From CAYYJM01 sp964471755 (lineage in GTDB: Bacteria > Planctomycetota > Planctomycetia > Gemmatales > Gemmataceae): a stretch of DNA of 21,592 nucleotides. Position numbers and translations under genes: made by a program. Each line of letters opens with the position of its first letter. Position 1 is the first letter of the stretch. The DNA lies in NCBI GenBank assembly GCA_964471755.1, contig CAYYJM010000089.1, positions 1-21,592 of the forward strand, in the 5' to 3' direction. The notes under the pieces were generated by a model. That model saw only the letters and a list, made by a program, of their open reading frames with translations, had not been told where the DNA came from and searched no databases. This document shows, in pieces, positions 7,779 to 15,344 of the stretch.

Positions 7779-8960
7779 ATGACCAGCGCGATCACCGCGT
7801 TCGATTTCGGGTCGGCCGTGCTGAACGATCGGACCCAGATTCAGATTCCCAGTCAGATCGAGTGGATCCCGGCCACGCTGGACTTCATTCGCCAGCGACT
7901 GCTCCAGGTCGGCTCCTGTGACGAGGTCGAGGCGGATCGATTGCTCATGGGCCTGCACGAGGGATTGACCAACGCCGTCATCCACGGCAACCTCGAAATT
8001 CCTTCCGCCCTGAAGGAGGACGGCGACGCCTTTGCTCGTCACCTCGTCGAGCGTCTGGACGATCCCGCGTACAACCGCCGCTGCGTCCGGGTCGGCCTCG
8101 GCTTCGACGGCACCGGCTGGCAATGGATCATCACCGACGAGGGCCCCGGTTTCAACGTCGAGGCCGTGCTGCACCGCCTGGAGGTCGATCCCGAAAACGG
8201 GTTCCTCGCCAGCGGTCGCGGCATCCTCATGATGCGGGCTTTCTTCGATGACGTTCGCTGGGAGGCAGGCGGCCGACGCCTCATCCTGACCTGGGCTCCG
8301 CGAGCCGAGAAGCGAGTCGCCCCGCGCTGGTCGATCCTGAAGAAGGTCCAGGTCTCGCCGATCCGCACCGATGGCTCGGTGGATTGGTCAGTCGCTCAGG
8401 AAGCGATCACGCGGAACCTCTCCAGCGGCGGCACCCTGCTGCTCCAGCAGACGCTCGGACGGGCCATGAACCAGGCGGTGCGCGTCATGCTCACCCTGGA
8501 CGTGGACGGTCAGCCGCTCCACCTGCCGGCCCAGGTCTGCCACTGGACGCCGCACGACGATGGCTTCGTCGAGATCGGCTGCTCCTTTCAGATGGAGAAT
8601 CCCGTCTTCGAGGCGGACGCGCAGAAGCGCGTGCAGGACGCCGTCGAGGGTCTGATCGAGCGGGCCCAGCGGTCGCGCCAGGCGATGGAGGAACGCCGAC
8701 AGGCACCCCGCCTGCCGTTCAATGAACGGATCGAACTCCTTCCGGCGGGGACGCATCCCGGCGTGACCGGCTTCACACAGGATCTGTCGCGCGGCGGCGT
8801 CAAGTTCATCACCACGCAGGAAGTTCCCGCTGAGGATCGGACCCTGCTTTTCGCCGGCGAGGGCAAGCCGCCGCTCCGCATCCGGGCGCGCATCCTGCGC
8901 TGTGTGCGTCTGACGGACACGTTCTATGACGTGGCCGCCTCCTTCGTGGACACGGAGTGA
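7779..8960 (+). CDS. Anti-sigma-type histidine kinase-like ATPase fused to two PilZ domains
   Basis: The first domain (about 1-175) is a GHKL/RsbW-like ATPase: N-box with Glu61 and Asn65 in GLHEGLTNAVIHGN, G1 box TDEGPGFN (119-126) and G2 box GRGILMM (146-152). Such domains act as anti-sigma kinases or in partner switching. Two PilZ c-di-GMP-binding domains follow: RxxxR at Arg179/Arg183 with NLSSGG at 213-218, and RxxxR at Arg307/Arg311 with DLSRGG at 335-340. All 393 residues appear soluble. Start ATG 7779 is chosen because GAGG lies about 10 nt upstream and the longer frame (from 7512) would run into the divergent reductase. The 3' end overlaps the convergent pxpB by 37 bp. No histidine phosphoacceptor domain is present, so it is not a classical two-component kinase. 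The combined function, c-di-GMP control of the ATPase, is inferred. Confidence 0.86.
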   Translation: MTSAITAFDFGSAVLNDRTQIQIPSQIEWIPATLDFIRQRLLQVGSCDEVEADRLLMGLHEGLTNAVIHGNLEIPSALKEDGDAFARHLVERLDDPAYNRRCVRVGLGFDGTGWQWIITDEGPGFNVEAVLHRLEVDPENGFLASGRGILMMRAFFDDVRWEAGGRRLILTWAPRAEKRVAPRWSILKKVQVSPIRTDGSVDWSVAQEAITRNLSSGGTLLLQQTLGRAMNQAVRVMLTLDVDGQPLHLPAQVCHWTPHDDGFVEIGCSFQMENPVFEADAQKRVQDAVEGLIERAQRSRQAMEERRQAPRLPFNERIELLPAGTHPGVTGFTQDLSRGGVKFITTQEVPAEDRTLLFAGEGKPPLRIRARILRCVRLTDTFYDVAASFVDTE

Positions 8961-9670
8961 GTCGCTCCGGCCGAGGTGAGCCGCTGTCCGGCCAACTCCT
9001 GATACCGTTCGCGCGTGATCGGCACGAAACGCACCCGATCGCCGGTTCGCAGCGGGAAGTATCCCGCGTCCACATCGACGAGGCACAACGGCGTGCGTCC
9101 GATCAGATTCCAGCCGCCCGGCCGCGGCTCAGGGTAGATACCCGTCTGCCGACCCGTCAGGCCGACGCTGCCCGGCTCGACCCGTACCCGTGGCGTCTCC
9201 AGACGTGGCACCCCTTGCAGCGAGGTCGGCAGGTAGCCCAGGTACGGGAAGCCGGGACAGAAGCCGATCGCGTAGACCGTGTAGATCGAGCCGCTGTGGG
9301 CAGCGATCACCGCCGACGGGTCGAGCCCGGTTCGCTCCGCAACCCGGAGCAGGTCCGGTCCCAGTTCGTAGCAGCAGGGGATGTCGTGCAGAGTGCCGGT
9401 TTCGGCCGTTCCGGAGGCCAGGCGGAGCGATCGCAGATACTCGACCACCAGCGTCTGCGCGATCCGATGCGCCGCGTAGAAAACCGCGACCGAGGTGTAC
9501 GCCTGGACGATGTCCTCCAGCCAGTCGGGCGAATCCTGACACACGGCGGCGGCCAGGCGCAGGGCCGACGCCTCGTCCGGAGTGCGGACCAGGACGGCCT
9601 GATCGCCGAGCGATTCCAGAAGTAACTCGTTGCCTGCGGTCGGCGTGGTCGGAATAATGGTTTCTCCCAT
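8924..9670 (-). CDS. pxpB: 5-oxoprolinase subunit PxpB (KipI/allophanate hydrolase subunit 1 family)
   Basis: Member of the KipI/PxpB family. With PxpC and PxpA it forms the ATP-dependent 5-oxoprolinase that opens pyroglutamate to glutamate; in Bacillus KipI also inhibits a sporulation kinase. The 248-residue protein has the family hallmarks AIGFCPGFPYLGYL (134-147), PRLETPRVRVEPGSVGL, TGIYPEPRPGGWNLIGRTP (176-194) and the closing PLRTGDRVRFVPI. ATG 9670 has AAGGG 7 nt upstream; the longer frame to 9865 would extend into the divergent gene. Neither pxpC nor pxpA flanks it: the downstream neighbour is convergent (37-bp overlap) and the upstream one divergent, 28 bp away. It is therefore an orphan subunit here, or partners lie elsewhere in the genome. 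Confidence 0.9.
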   Translation of the reverse strand: MGETIIPTTPTAGNELLLESLGDQAVLVRTPDEASALRLAAAVCQDSPDWLEDIVQAYTSVAVFYAAHRIAQTLVVEYLRSLRLASGTAETGTLHDIPCCYELGPDLLRVAERTGLDPSAVIAAHSGSIYTVYAIGFCPGFPYLGYLPTSLQGVPRLETPRVRVEPGSVGLTGRQTGIYPEPRPGGWNLIGRTPLCLVDVDAGYFPLRTGDRVRFVPITRERYQELAGQRLTSAGATHSVSTKEAATS

Positions 9671-9698
9671 CGAGTTGCCCTTCACGAGGTTTCTATCC

Positions 9699-11132
9699 AT
9701 GCTGCGCCGCGCGATCCTGGCCTGTCTTCTGGCGGTTCCGATGCTCCTGCTCCCGGCCGATGGAGCCGAGCAGAAACGCGCCCTGTCCATCGGCCCGGCA
9801 AAGACGTCGACGCCCTTGCTCCGGTATCGTCTGCTGCCCGATCCTCGTGAGCAGCAACCCGGCAATGCCGCGGCACTGTATTATCGCACCGAGGCCATGT
9901 TCGTCGAGAATTCGGCCCTGCTCAAGGAGTTGCGTGAAGCACACTGGTACGAGTGGCAGAAGACGCCATTGAAGGACTTGCCCCTGAAGGAGATGGAACA
10001 GGGCCTTCAGAGAGCCCGGCACCTCCTCCGCGAGATGGAGCTGGCCGCTCGGCAGAAGGGCTGCGACTGGAACACCTTTGGCCGGGAGGAGGGCATCGGC
10101 ACGCTCCTGCCGGACGTGCAGGGCTTCCGCATGCTCGCTCACGTGCTGGCGGTCAAGGCTCGGCTGCACATCGCCCGAAAGGAGTACGACGAGGCGATCC
10201 GCGCTCTACGCATCGGCTACGCCCTGGGCCAGAACCTCGGCAAGGGACCGTTCCTGATCCAACTGCTCGTCGGCGTCGCCGTCGTCGCGGACATGGGCGA
10301 GCAACTCCAGACGTTGATCCAGCAGCCGGACGCTCCGAACCTGTACTGGGCCCTGCGAACGCTGCCCCGACCGATGTTCGATCCGAAGACGGCCCTGCTC
10401 GAAGAGACGGACATGGTCGAGCGCACCTGGCCGTTCCTCAAACGAGTCGATCAGGGCATTCTCTCGGTCGAGGACATCCAGGCCGGCATGGCCCAGCTCG
10501 ACCGGATGATGCAGGATTTCGGCGTACGCCAGCCGGCATTGAAGAACGCGACACGGGCCGCAGCGGTCGTCGCGCTGCATGGCCCGGCTCGGGCCTGGCT
10601 GCTGGACAACGGCTACAGCAAGGAACGCGTTACGGCGATGAATCCGATCCAGGCGGTGGCCCTGGCGTACTACAAGCAGTATCGGCTGGCTCACGAGGAG
10701 TGGCTGACCTGGGCCCTGGCCGGCGAGAGCGCACGCCAACCCGGGATGAAGGCTGCCCGCGATCGGGCCAACGCCGCCGGGATGGTCCTCGATCGCGTCT
10801 TCTTCGGCAACCTGCTCAACGCCCTGTTCGACGGCGGCTTTGTCGCGGCCCTGGACAACATCCAGGACGCCATCCTGCGGAGCGAGCGCCGGCACGTCGG
10901 TCTGGCGACCCTTGAGGCTCTGCGGATGCACGCGGCGGTCAACGGTGGTAAATGGCCGGAGCGGCTCGCCGACATCAAGGTCGTGCCGGTGCCGGTCGAT
11001 CCGGTGACCCATCAGCCGTGGGAATACAAGCGGGAAGGTGAGGTCGTAACGCTGACCTCGCCGCTGGCCGAGGGCGAGGCACCGACCGCGACGACGCACT
11101 TCGTATACCGGGTGGCCTTGCGGGAGAAGTGA
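9699..11132 (+). CDS. Secreted planctomycete hypothetical protein
   Basis: I do not recognise an enzyme family. ATG 9699 is chosen over the longer frame at 9630 because GAGG sits 9 nt upstream and the protein then begins with a clear signal peptide (basic MLRR, hydrophobic core, cleavage near ADGAEQ at about 20-24). The mature part (about 454 residues) is mostly alpha-helical. Its C-terminus (HVGLATLEALRMHAAVNGG, then KWPERLADI, VPVPVDPVT, WEYKREG) is a layout I associate with many secreted planctomycete proteins of unknown role, in which a helical region is followed by a pseudopilin-like 'GKWPE...DPF' segment. Its ATG is 28 bp from the divergent pxpB start, so its promoter must lie within pxpB coding sequence. 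It converges with tex, 56 bp apart. Confidence 0.75.
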   Translation: MLRRAILACLLAVPMLLLPADGAEQKRALSIGPAKTSTPLLRYRLLPDPREQQPGNAAALYYRTEAMFVENSALLKELREAHWYEWQKTPLKDLPLKEMEQGLQRARHLLREMELAARQKGCDWNTFGREEGIGTLLPDVQGFRMLAHVLAVKARLHIARKEYDEAIRALRIGYALGQNLGKGPFLIQLLVGVAVVADMGEQLQTLIQQPDAPNLYWALRTLPRPMFDPKTALLEETDMVERTWPFLKRVDQGILSVEDIQAGMAQLDRMMQDFGVRQPALKNATRAAAVVALHGPARAWLLDNGYSKERVTAMNPIQAVALAYYKQYRLAHEEWLTWALAGESARQPGMKAARDRANAAGMVLDRVFFGNLLNALFDGGFVAALDNIQDAILRSERRHVGLATLEALRMHAAVNGGKWPERLADIKVVPVPVDPVTHQPWEYKREGEVVTLTSPLAEGEAPTATTHFVYRVALREK

Positions 11133-11188
11133 GTACGGCGACACCGCTGCGTGCGCGGCTCTGACAGACGGCGCTGGGGCGCTACTGA

Positions 11189-14100
11189 TCACTCCACGGT
11201 CGGCGGCTGCTCCCCATCGGAGGGCGGTTGCTCCGCGGGCTTCTCGTTCGCCGACTTCTTGTCGCTGGCGGGTTCCTTCTTGGCGTTCCAGAAGGCGGCC
11301 AGCTCGGCGAACGTGCCCAGGGCCTGCTTGCCCTCCAGGGCCTCGTTCGACAGGTTCGCCTGCTGCTGACGACGCGACGCCTTCTTGCCCTGCTGCTGCG
11401 TCTGCTGCTCGGCGGCTTCCTGAGTCTCGGCCGGCGGCGTCTGCTCGCCCGGCTTCCGGGCCTGCTGCTGGCGGGCCTGACCACGCGGCGGCAACCGGCG
11501 GGCCTGGCCACGCGGCGGCAGCCCCGTGGCCGACTGACCCTGACCACCCTGACCCCGTCCCTGACCGCCATCGCGACCACGGCCGCCACCCTGACGCTCT
11601 CGACCGCCACCACCGGCACCGGCACCGGCCGACTCACGCCGCGGCGGCCGATTGCCCTGGGCCGGACGATCGCCCTGTTGCTGACCGCCCGCGCCGGCAG
11701 GTTCGCGACGCGGACCACGGTCGCCACCCCCTTCACGCCGTGGCGGTGCCGGTCGCCGCTCCGGCGGCTTGCGCTCCGTCCCCGGAGCGATCATGGTCAG
11801 CGACACCCGGTGCCGCTCCGTGTCCACGTTCAGCACCCAGACACTGACGACATCGCCGACGGCGACGATGTCATAGGGGTTCTTGACGTAGCGGTTGGCC
11901 ATCTGGCTGATGTGGACCAGGCCGCTGTCTTTCAGGCCGATGTCCACGAACGCGCCGAAATCGACGACGTTGAGAACCGTTCCCTTCAGCTCCATCCCCG
12001 CCTGGAGGTCCTCCAGTTTGAGGATGCCCTTCTTGAAGACCGGCGGCGGCAGATCCTCGCGTGGATCGCGTCCCGGTCGGGCCAGCGCCTCCAGGATGTC
12101 CGCGACGGTCGGGACACCGGCGTTCAGTCGGCCGGCCAGCTCGTCGATGTTGACCCCGCGCAGCTTCTCGCGGAGGGCCTGCAACTGCTCCCGATCACGC
12201 AGGCTCTCGGGGCTGAAGCCAAGCTCGGTCAGGATCTGCGTGGCGATGCCGTAGCTCTCGGGGTGGATCCAGGTGCCATCGAACGGATTGGCCCCGTTGG
12301 CGATCTTCAGGAAGCCGGCTGCCTGGGTGAACCGGGTCGGGCCGATGCCCGGCACCTGCATCAGTTGCTCGCGGTTCTGGAAGGAACCGTTCGTCTTGCG
12401 ATACTCGACCAGATCGTGAGCGACAAGTTGCGTCAGGCCCGAGACGTACCGCAGTAGCGATGCGCTGGCCGTGTTCAGATCGACACCCACGGTGTTGACG
12501 CAGGACTCGATGACGGCGTCGAGCGACTCACGCAGCTGCTTGATGTGCAGGTCGTGCTGATACAGACCGACGCCGACGTGCTGGGCATCGATCTTGACCA
12601 GTTCGCTGAGCGGATCCTGCAAACGTCGGCCGATCGACACGGTGCCGCGCGTCGTGGCGTCGAAGTTGGGGAACTCCTCCTTGCCGACCGGGCTGGCCGA
12701 GTAGACGCTGGCTCCAGCCTCGTTGACGATAACGTAGGCCAGTTCAGCCACGGCGTCCGGCAGGCCCTCGAGCTGTTTCTTCAGCTGCTCGACCTGGGAC
12801 GGTTTCTCCTTTTCCTTCTCCGGAGCGGGAGCCGGAGTCGGGCTGCTCTCGACCATCATCGGCGTGGACGGAGCGTCCTCGACCACGGGCGTGGCCGGGG
12901 CATCCTCGACCACGGGCGGAGTCACGTTCTCCACCAGGGCCGGCGTCGGCTCCGGTGTCGCGCTTACCTCCGGAGTCGGCTCGGGTGCCGGCGCTGGTGT
13001 CGGTTCGGGTTCGGCCGGAGTTGGCACCGGCAGACCATTCCGGCGGGCCTCCAGCTCGGCCAGCAGTTCCGAGACGAGTTCCTCCGTCTCGCGGCAGGCG
13101 GTGCCGTTGCCGATGGCGATGACGTTGAGGTTGTGCTTGCGCAGCAGCACCTCGAGCTTGAGCTTGGCCTCGGCCTTGCGGCTCTGCGGCTGATGCGGAT
13201 ACATCACGTCGTGGTCGAGCAGGTTGCCCGTCTCGTCCAGGGCGGCGAGTTTGCAGCCGGTGCGGAAGGCCGGATCGATGGCCAGGACGCGCCGGCCGTG
13301 CAGTGGCGGAGCGAGGAGCTTGCTGCGCAGGTTGCGTGCGAAGACCTCGATGGCGTGGGCCTCGGAGCGATGCGTCAGTTCCCGGCGCATCTCACGCTCC
13401 AGACTGGGGAGCAGGAGCCGAACCAGGGCGTCCTCGGTGGCTCGCCTGAGGAAATCCTGATGGGGATGCTGGGCCAGGGCCTCGATCCGGCGCTGGGCCA
13501 GTTCGCGCAGTTGCTGCTGGCTCAGTGGCCGGGGCGGCGGCGGTGGCAGCACCACCACGGTCGTCGGAGCGACGGGGGTGATCGGAGCCGGTGTCGGTTC
13601 GACCGGAGCGGCCTGCTCTGCGGGCGGTTGTTCGGCCGGCGGCTGATCGGGCGCGGGCTGCTCACTGGTGGCCTGCTCGGCCTGAGGAACCACGGCGGGG
13701 GGAGCGTCCTCGACGATGGGCGTCTCGGCAGTGGGGGCCGGTTCGGGTGCTGGCGTCGGAGCCTGGACCGGAGCCGGCGGCTGCTGGATGGTGATCGCCT
13801 CCAGCGGCTTCTCGCCGGGCAGCGGTAGCGGCAGCCGCTCCAGGGCGATGCGCAGGCCCAGCTCGGCGTCCCACTCCAGGCGGGCGGTCAGGGCGTTCTC
13901 CTTCTCGCCGCGGTTGATGGCCAGGATGCGGTGCGGCGGCACCTGGCGCACGCCCTCGGCGAAGTCGAAGTAATCCTTGTAGTCGAGCCCCTGGCCTTCC
14001 TGAAGTTTCTCGCTCTTGTTCGTCTTGAGTCGGCCGGTGTCCCAGATGACGGCCCGAACGCCGTTCCGGACCTCGGCCGCCTCGGCGATCAGTTCGGAGA

Positions 14101-14629
14101 TGATGTGGCCGGCTCCGATGACGACATCATCGACCGTGTGGAGTTCCTTCTCGGGGGCGATCATGCTGCGGGCGAATTCGACCATGTCGCCGACAGTCGG
14201 ATCGGCGTTCCAGATGGCCAGGGCGAGCGGCTCAAGGCCCTTTTCGCGGGCGGCGCTGGCCAGGGATCGCTTCTTCGGCTTGTACGGGAGGTAGATGTCT
14301 TCGAGCTTCTTGGGATGGTCCGCGGCGAGGATGGCGGTGCGCAGCTCCTCGGTCATCTTGCCCTGGGCTTCGATGCTGCGCAGGATGGTCTGCTTGCGCT
14401 CGGCCATCTGGCGCAGGGCGTTGACGCGTTCCTGGATGATGCGAAGCACTTCCTCGTCCAGCCCGCCGGTTCGCTCCTTGCGGTAGCGAGTGATGAACGG
14501 GATGGTGTTGCCCTCATCGAGGAGCTGCACGACGTGTTCGACCTGGATCTTCTTGATTTGAAGATCCTGAGCGATACGCGACAGGTCGATGTGGAAGTGA
14601 TCCGTGGGAACGCTGGGAGGTGTCTGCAT
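11189..14629 (-). CDS. tex: Tex family S1 RNA-binding protein with large disordered insertions
   Basis: Tex is a conserved nucleic-acid-binding transcription accessory factor related to eukaryotic Spt6. Visible domains: Tex N-terminal helical region (10-270, with FITRYRKERTGGLDE at 45-59 and YLPYKPKKRSLA at 113-124), YqgF-like RNase-H fold (VLAIDPAFRTGCKLA at 448-462, AIGNGTACRETE at 505-516), helix-hairpin-helix repeats (VGVDLNTASASLL at 714-726, VPGIGPTR at 759-766) and an S1 domain (876-948). Length is 1146 residues against roughly 720-780 for typical Tex. The excess is two Pro/Ala/Glu-rich insertions (about 283-368 and 533-612, both carrying VEDAP motifs) and a 195-residue RG/Q-rich tail. 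The core motifs are intact, so it is probably functional. It is a single gene with its own promoter about 150 nt upstream. Confidence 0.95.
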   Translation of the reverse strand: MQTPPSVPTDHFHIDLSRIAQDLQIKKIQVEHVVQLLDEGNTIPFITRYRKERTGGLDEEVLRIIQERVNALRQMAERKQTILRSIEAQGKMTEELRTAILAADHPKKLEDIYLPYKPKKRSLASAAREKGLEPLALAIWNADPTVGDMVEFARSMIAPEKELHTVDDVVIGAGHIISELIAEAAEVRNGVRAVIWDTGRLKTNKSEKLQEGQGLDYKDYFDFAEGVRQVPPHRILAINRGEKENALTARLEWDAELGLRIALERLPLPLPGEKPLEAITIQQPPAPVQAPTPAPEPAPTAETPIVEDAPPAVVPQAEQATSEQPAPDQPPAEQPPAEQAAPVEPTPAPITPVAPTTVVVLPPPPPRPLSQQQLRELAQRRIEALAQHPHQDFLRRATEDALVRLLLPSLEREMRRELTHRSEAHAIEVFARNLRSKLLAPPLHGRRVLAIDPAFRTGCKLAALDETGNLLDHDVMYPHQPQSRKAEAKLKLEVLLRKHNLNVIAIGNGTACRETEELVSELLAELEARRNGLPVPTPAEPEPTPAPAPEPTPEVSATPEPTPALVENVTPPVVEDAPATPVVEDAPSTPMMVESSPTPAPAPEKEKEKPSQVEQLKKQLEGLPDAVAELAYVIVNEAGASVYSASPVGKEEFPNFDATTRGTVSIGRRLQDPLSELVKIDAQHVGVGLYQHDLHIKQLRESLDAVIESCVNTVGVDLNTASASLLRYVSGLTQLVAHDLVEYRKTNGSFQNREQLMQVPGIGPTRFTQAAGFLKIANGANPFDGTWIHPESYGIATQILTELGFSPESLRDREQLQALREKLRGVNIDELAGRLNAGVPTVADILEALARPGRDPREDLPPPVFKKGILKLEDLQAGMELKGTVLNVVDFGAFVDIGLKDSGLVHISQMANRYVKNPYDIVAVGDVVSVWVLNVDTERHRVSLTMIAPGTERKPPERRPAPPRREGGGDRGPRREPAGAGGQQQGDRPAQGNRPPRRESAGAGAGGGGRERQGGGRGRDGGQGRGQGGQGQSATGLPPRGQARRLPPRGQARQQQARKPGEQTPPAETQEAAEQQTQQQGKKASRRQQQANLSNEALEGKQALGTFAELAAFWNAKKEPASDKKSANEKPAEQPPSDGEQPPTVE
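11471..11524 (-). repeat. Two tandem 27-bp units in the tex tail
   Basis: Units 11471-11497 and 11498-11524 differ at three positions and encode two LPPRGQAR-type nonapeptides (residues about 1036-1053). This indicates recent in-frame duplication within the RG-rich tail. Confidence 0.75.
12876..12918 (-). repeat. Direct repeat in the second tex insertion (VVEDAP units)
   Basis: The 16-mer beginning TCCTCGACC occurs exactly at 12876-12891 and again at 12903-12918, a 27-bp period, encoding tandem VVEDAPATP / VVEDAPSTP units. A related VEDAP copy occurs at about 13702-13720 in the first insertion, 800 bp away. Confidence 0.7.
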
Positions 14630-14774
14630 GTTGCCTGTTGCTCTGGGACCACTCGCCGCGTTCGCTCGGTTGCGAGGTCGGCGGGGTCAGGATGGCTTCC
14701 GTGAGTATTTCTCCCCGATCGGGATGATCGTGGAGAAGGAGGCGGAAAGCACGTAATCGTGGGCCGTGAGGCGT

Positions 14775-14803
14775 ACTCTAGGACGAATGGTCCGAGGTGT
14801 CAA
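14775..14803 (-). promoter_or_regulatory. Sigma70-type promoter for tex
   Basis: On the minus strand a perfect -35 TTGACA (14803 to 14798) is followed after exactly 17 nt by TAGAGT (14780 to 14775), which matches the -10 at 4 of 6 positions. Transcription would begin near 14768, giving a leader of about 139 nt before the tex ATG at 14629. Confidence 0.6.
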
Positions 14804-14878
14804 GATTGCCGGGATTTGGTGGGGGGGCTGCGGGGCGTTCCACACTTCGCCGGCATCTTCGGAAGGCAGCGAGACCGC

Positions 14879-14907
14879 TTGACCCCACCTTGACATGCGG
14901 CGATACT
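14879..14907 (+). promoter_or_regulatory. Candidate sigma70-type promoter for the HicB-like gene
   Basis: TTGACC (14879-14884, 5 of 6 to the -35 consensus) and GATACT (14902-14907, 4 of 6 to the -10) are separated by 17 nt. The start site would fall near 14914, about 54 nt before the ATG at 14968. A second TTGACA at 14890 has no matching -10. Confidence 0.45.
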
Positions 14908-14967
14908 GAGGTCGGGTTGTCCACGCTGCCGGTTCGCCCCCGTCGAGGCCATCGAGGAGGTCTCCGA

Positions 14968-15201
14968 ATGACCGACAGCGCTCGCTACGTGAAGATCGTC
15001 GAGTGGTCCGAGGAAGACGGGGCGTTCGTCGGCCAGTGTCCCGGCATCATCGGCCCCTGCTGCCACGGGCCGAACGAGGCCGAGGTTTACCGGGAACTCT
15101 GCGAGATCGTCGAGGAGTGGCTCGATCTCGCCCGGCGCGACAACAAACCGCTTCCGCCGCCCACCACTGGGAAGAACGTCGCCGGGTTGCTGCTGGCTTG
15201 A
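14968..15201 (+). CDS. HicB-like antitoxin family protein, solitary
   Basis: Small protein of 77 residues with the partial RNase-H-like HicB fold: RYVKIVEWSEEDGAFVGQCP (6-25), then GPCCHGPNEAEVYRELCEIV. HicB members neutralise the HicA mRNA interferase and usually repress their own promoter. A strong GAGGAGG lies 7 nt before ATG 14968, which decides this start over the longer frame at 14797. No HicA-like gene (short, dsRBD-type with a catalytic His) is found on either side. There is also no obvious DNA-binding C-terminus: the protein ends in a short KPLPPPTTGKNVAGLLLA tail. It may be an orphan antitoxin or a HicB-fold protein with another role; planctomycetes carry many such solitary genes. 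Confidence 0.75.
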   Translation: MTDSARYVKIVEWSEEDGAFVGQCPGIIGPCCHGPNEAEVYRELCEIVEEWLDLARRDNKPLPPPTTGKNVAGLLLA

Positions 15202-15204
15202 GGT

Positions 15205-15223
15205 CGCCTTCCGCAGAAAGGCG
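15205..15223 (+). terminator. Hairpin just after the HicB-like gene, possible terminator
   Basis: CGCCTT (15205-15210) pairs with AAGGCG (15218-15223) around a 7-nt loop, 3 nt after the stop codon. No T-run follows, so an intrinsic terminator is not certain. Confidence 0.3.
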
Positions 15224-15258
15224 AGCCCGCAACATCGCAACCGACTCTCCGGGGAAGC

Positions 15259-15273
15259 AAGGGCGTCGCCCTT
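15259..15273. repeat. Inverted repeat upstream of the TIGR02996 gene
   Basis: AAGGGCG (15259-15265) and CGCCCTT (15267-15273) are exact reverse complements with a 1-nt centre. The repeat ends 16 bp before a TACAAT element, where a -35 region or operator would be. Confidence 0.4.
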
Positions 15274-15289
15274 CCGCCCTTCTGAATCG

Positions 15290-15295
15290 TACAAT
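15290..15295 (+). promoter_or_regulatory. Candidate -10 element for the TIGR02996 gene
   Basis: TACAAT matches the -10 consensus at 5 of 6 positions and lies 49 nt before the ATG at 15345. No good -35 is seen 17 nt upstream (CGCCCT), so any promoter would need an activator or another sigma factor. Confidence 0.3.
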
Positions 15296-15344
15296 GCTCT
15301 CGCTGAACTTCGGGCGGCAACCGTCCCACTCCTGGAGTCGATCC

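Larger units (their letters stand above)
14630..14967. other. 338-bp divergent intergenic region between tex and hicB
   Basis: No convincing gene is present. The region carries a minus-strand promoter for tex and a candidate plus-strand promoter for the HicB-like gene (listed separately). The presumptive tex leader (about 139 nt) contains an imperfect hairpin-forming element: TTCTCC (14709-14714) pairs with GGAGAA (14732-14737) around a CCCGATCGGG palindrome. Confidence 0.6.

Noticed and set aside
12545..13828. Long plus-strand open frame opposite tex (427 codons), and another at 11228-12457
   Set aside because: Composition is that of an antisense shadow in GC-rich DNA, the translated sequence shows no domain, and the minus-strand frame encodes all Tex domains.
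14687..14896. 69-codon minus-strand frame in the tex-hicB gap
   Set aside because: No ribosome site, no recognisable motif, and it covers both candidate promoters.
15003..15344. Extension of the TIGR02996 gene upstream to 15003
   Set aside because: It would overlap the HicB-like gene out of frame; the TIGR02996 domain starts at the ATG at 15345.
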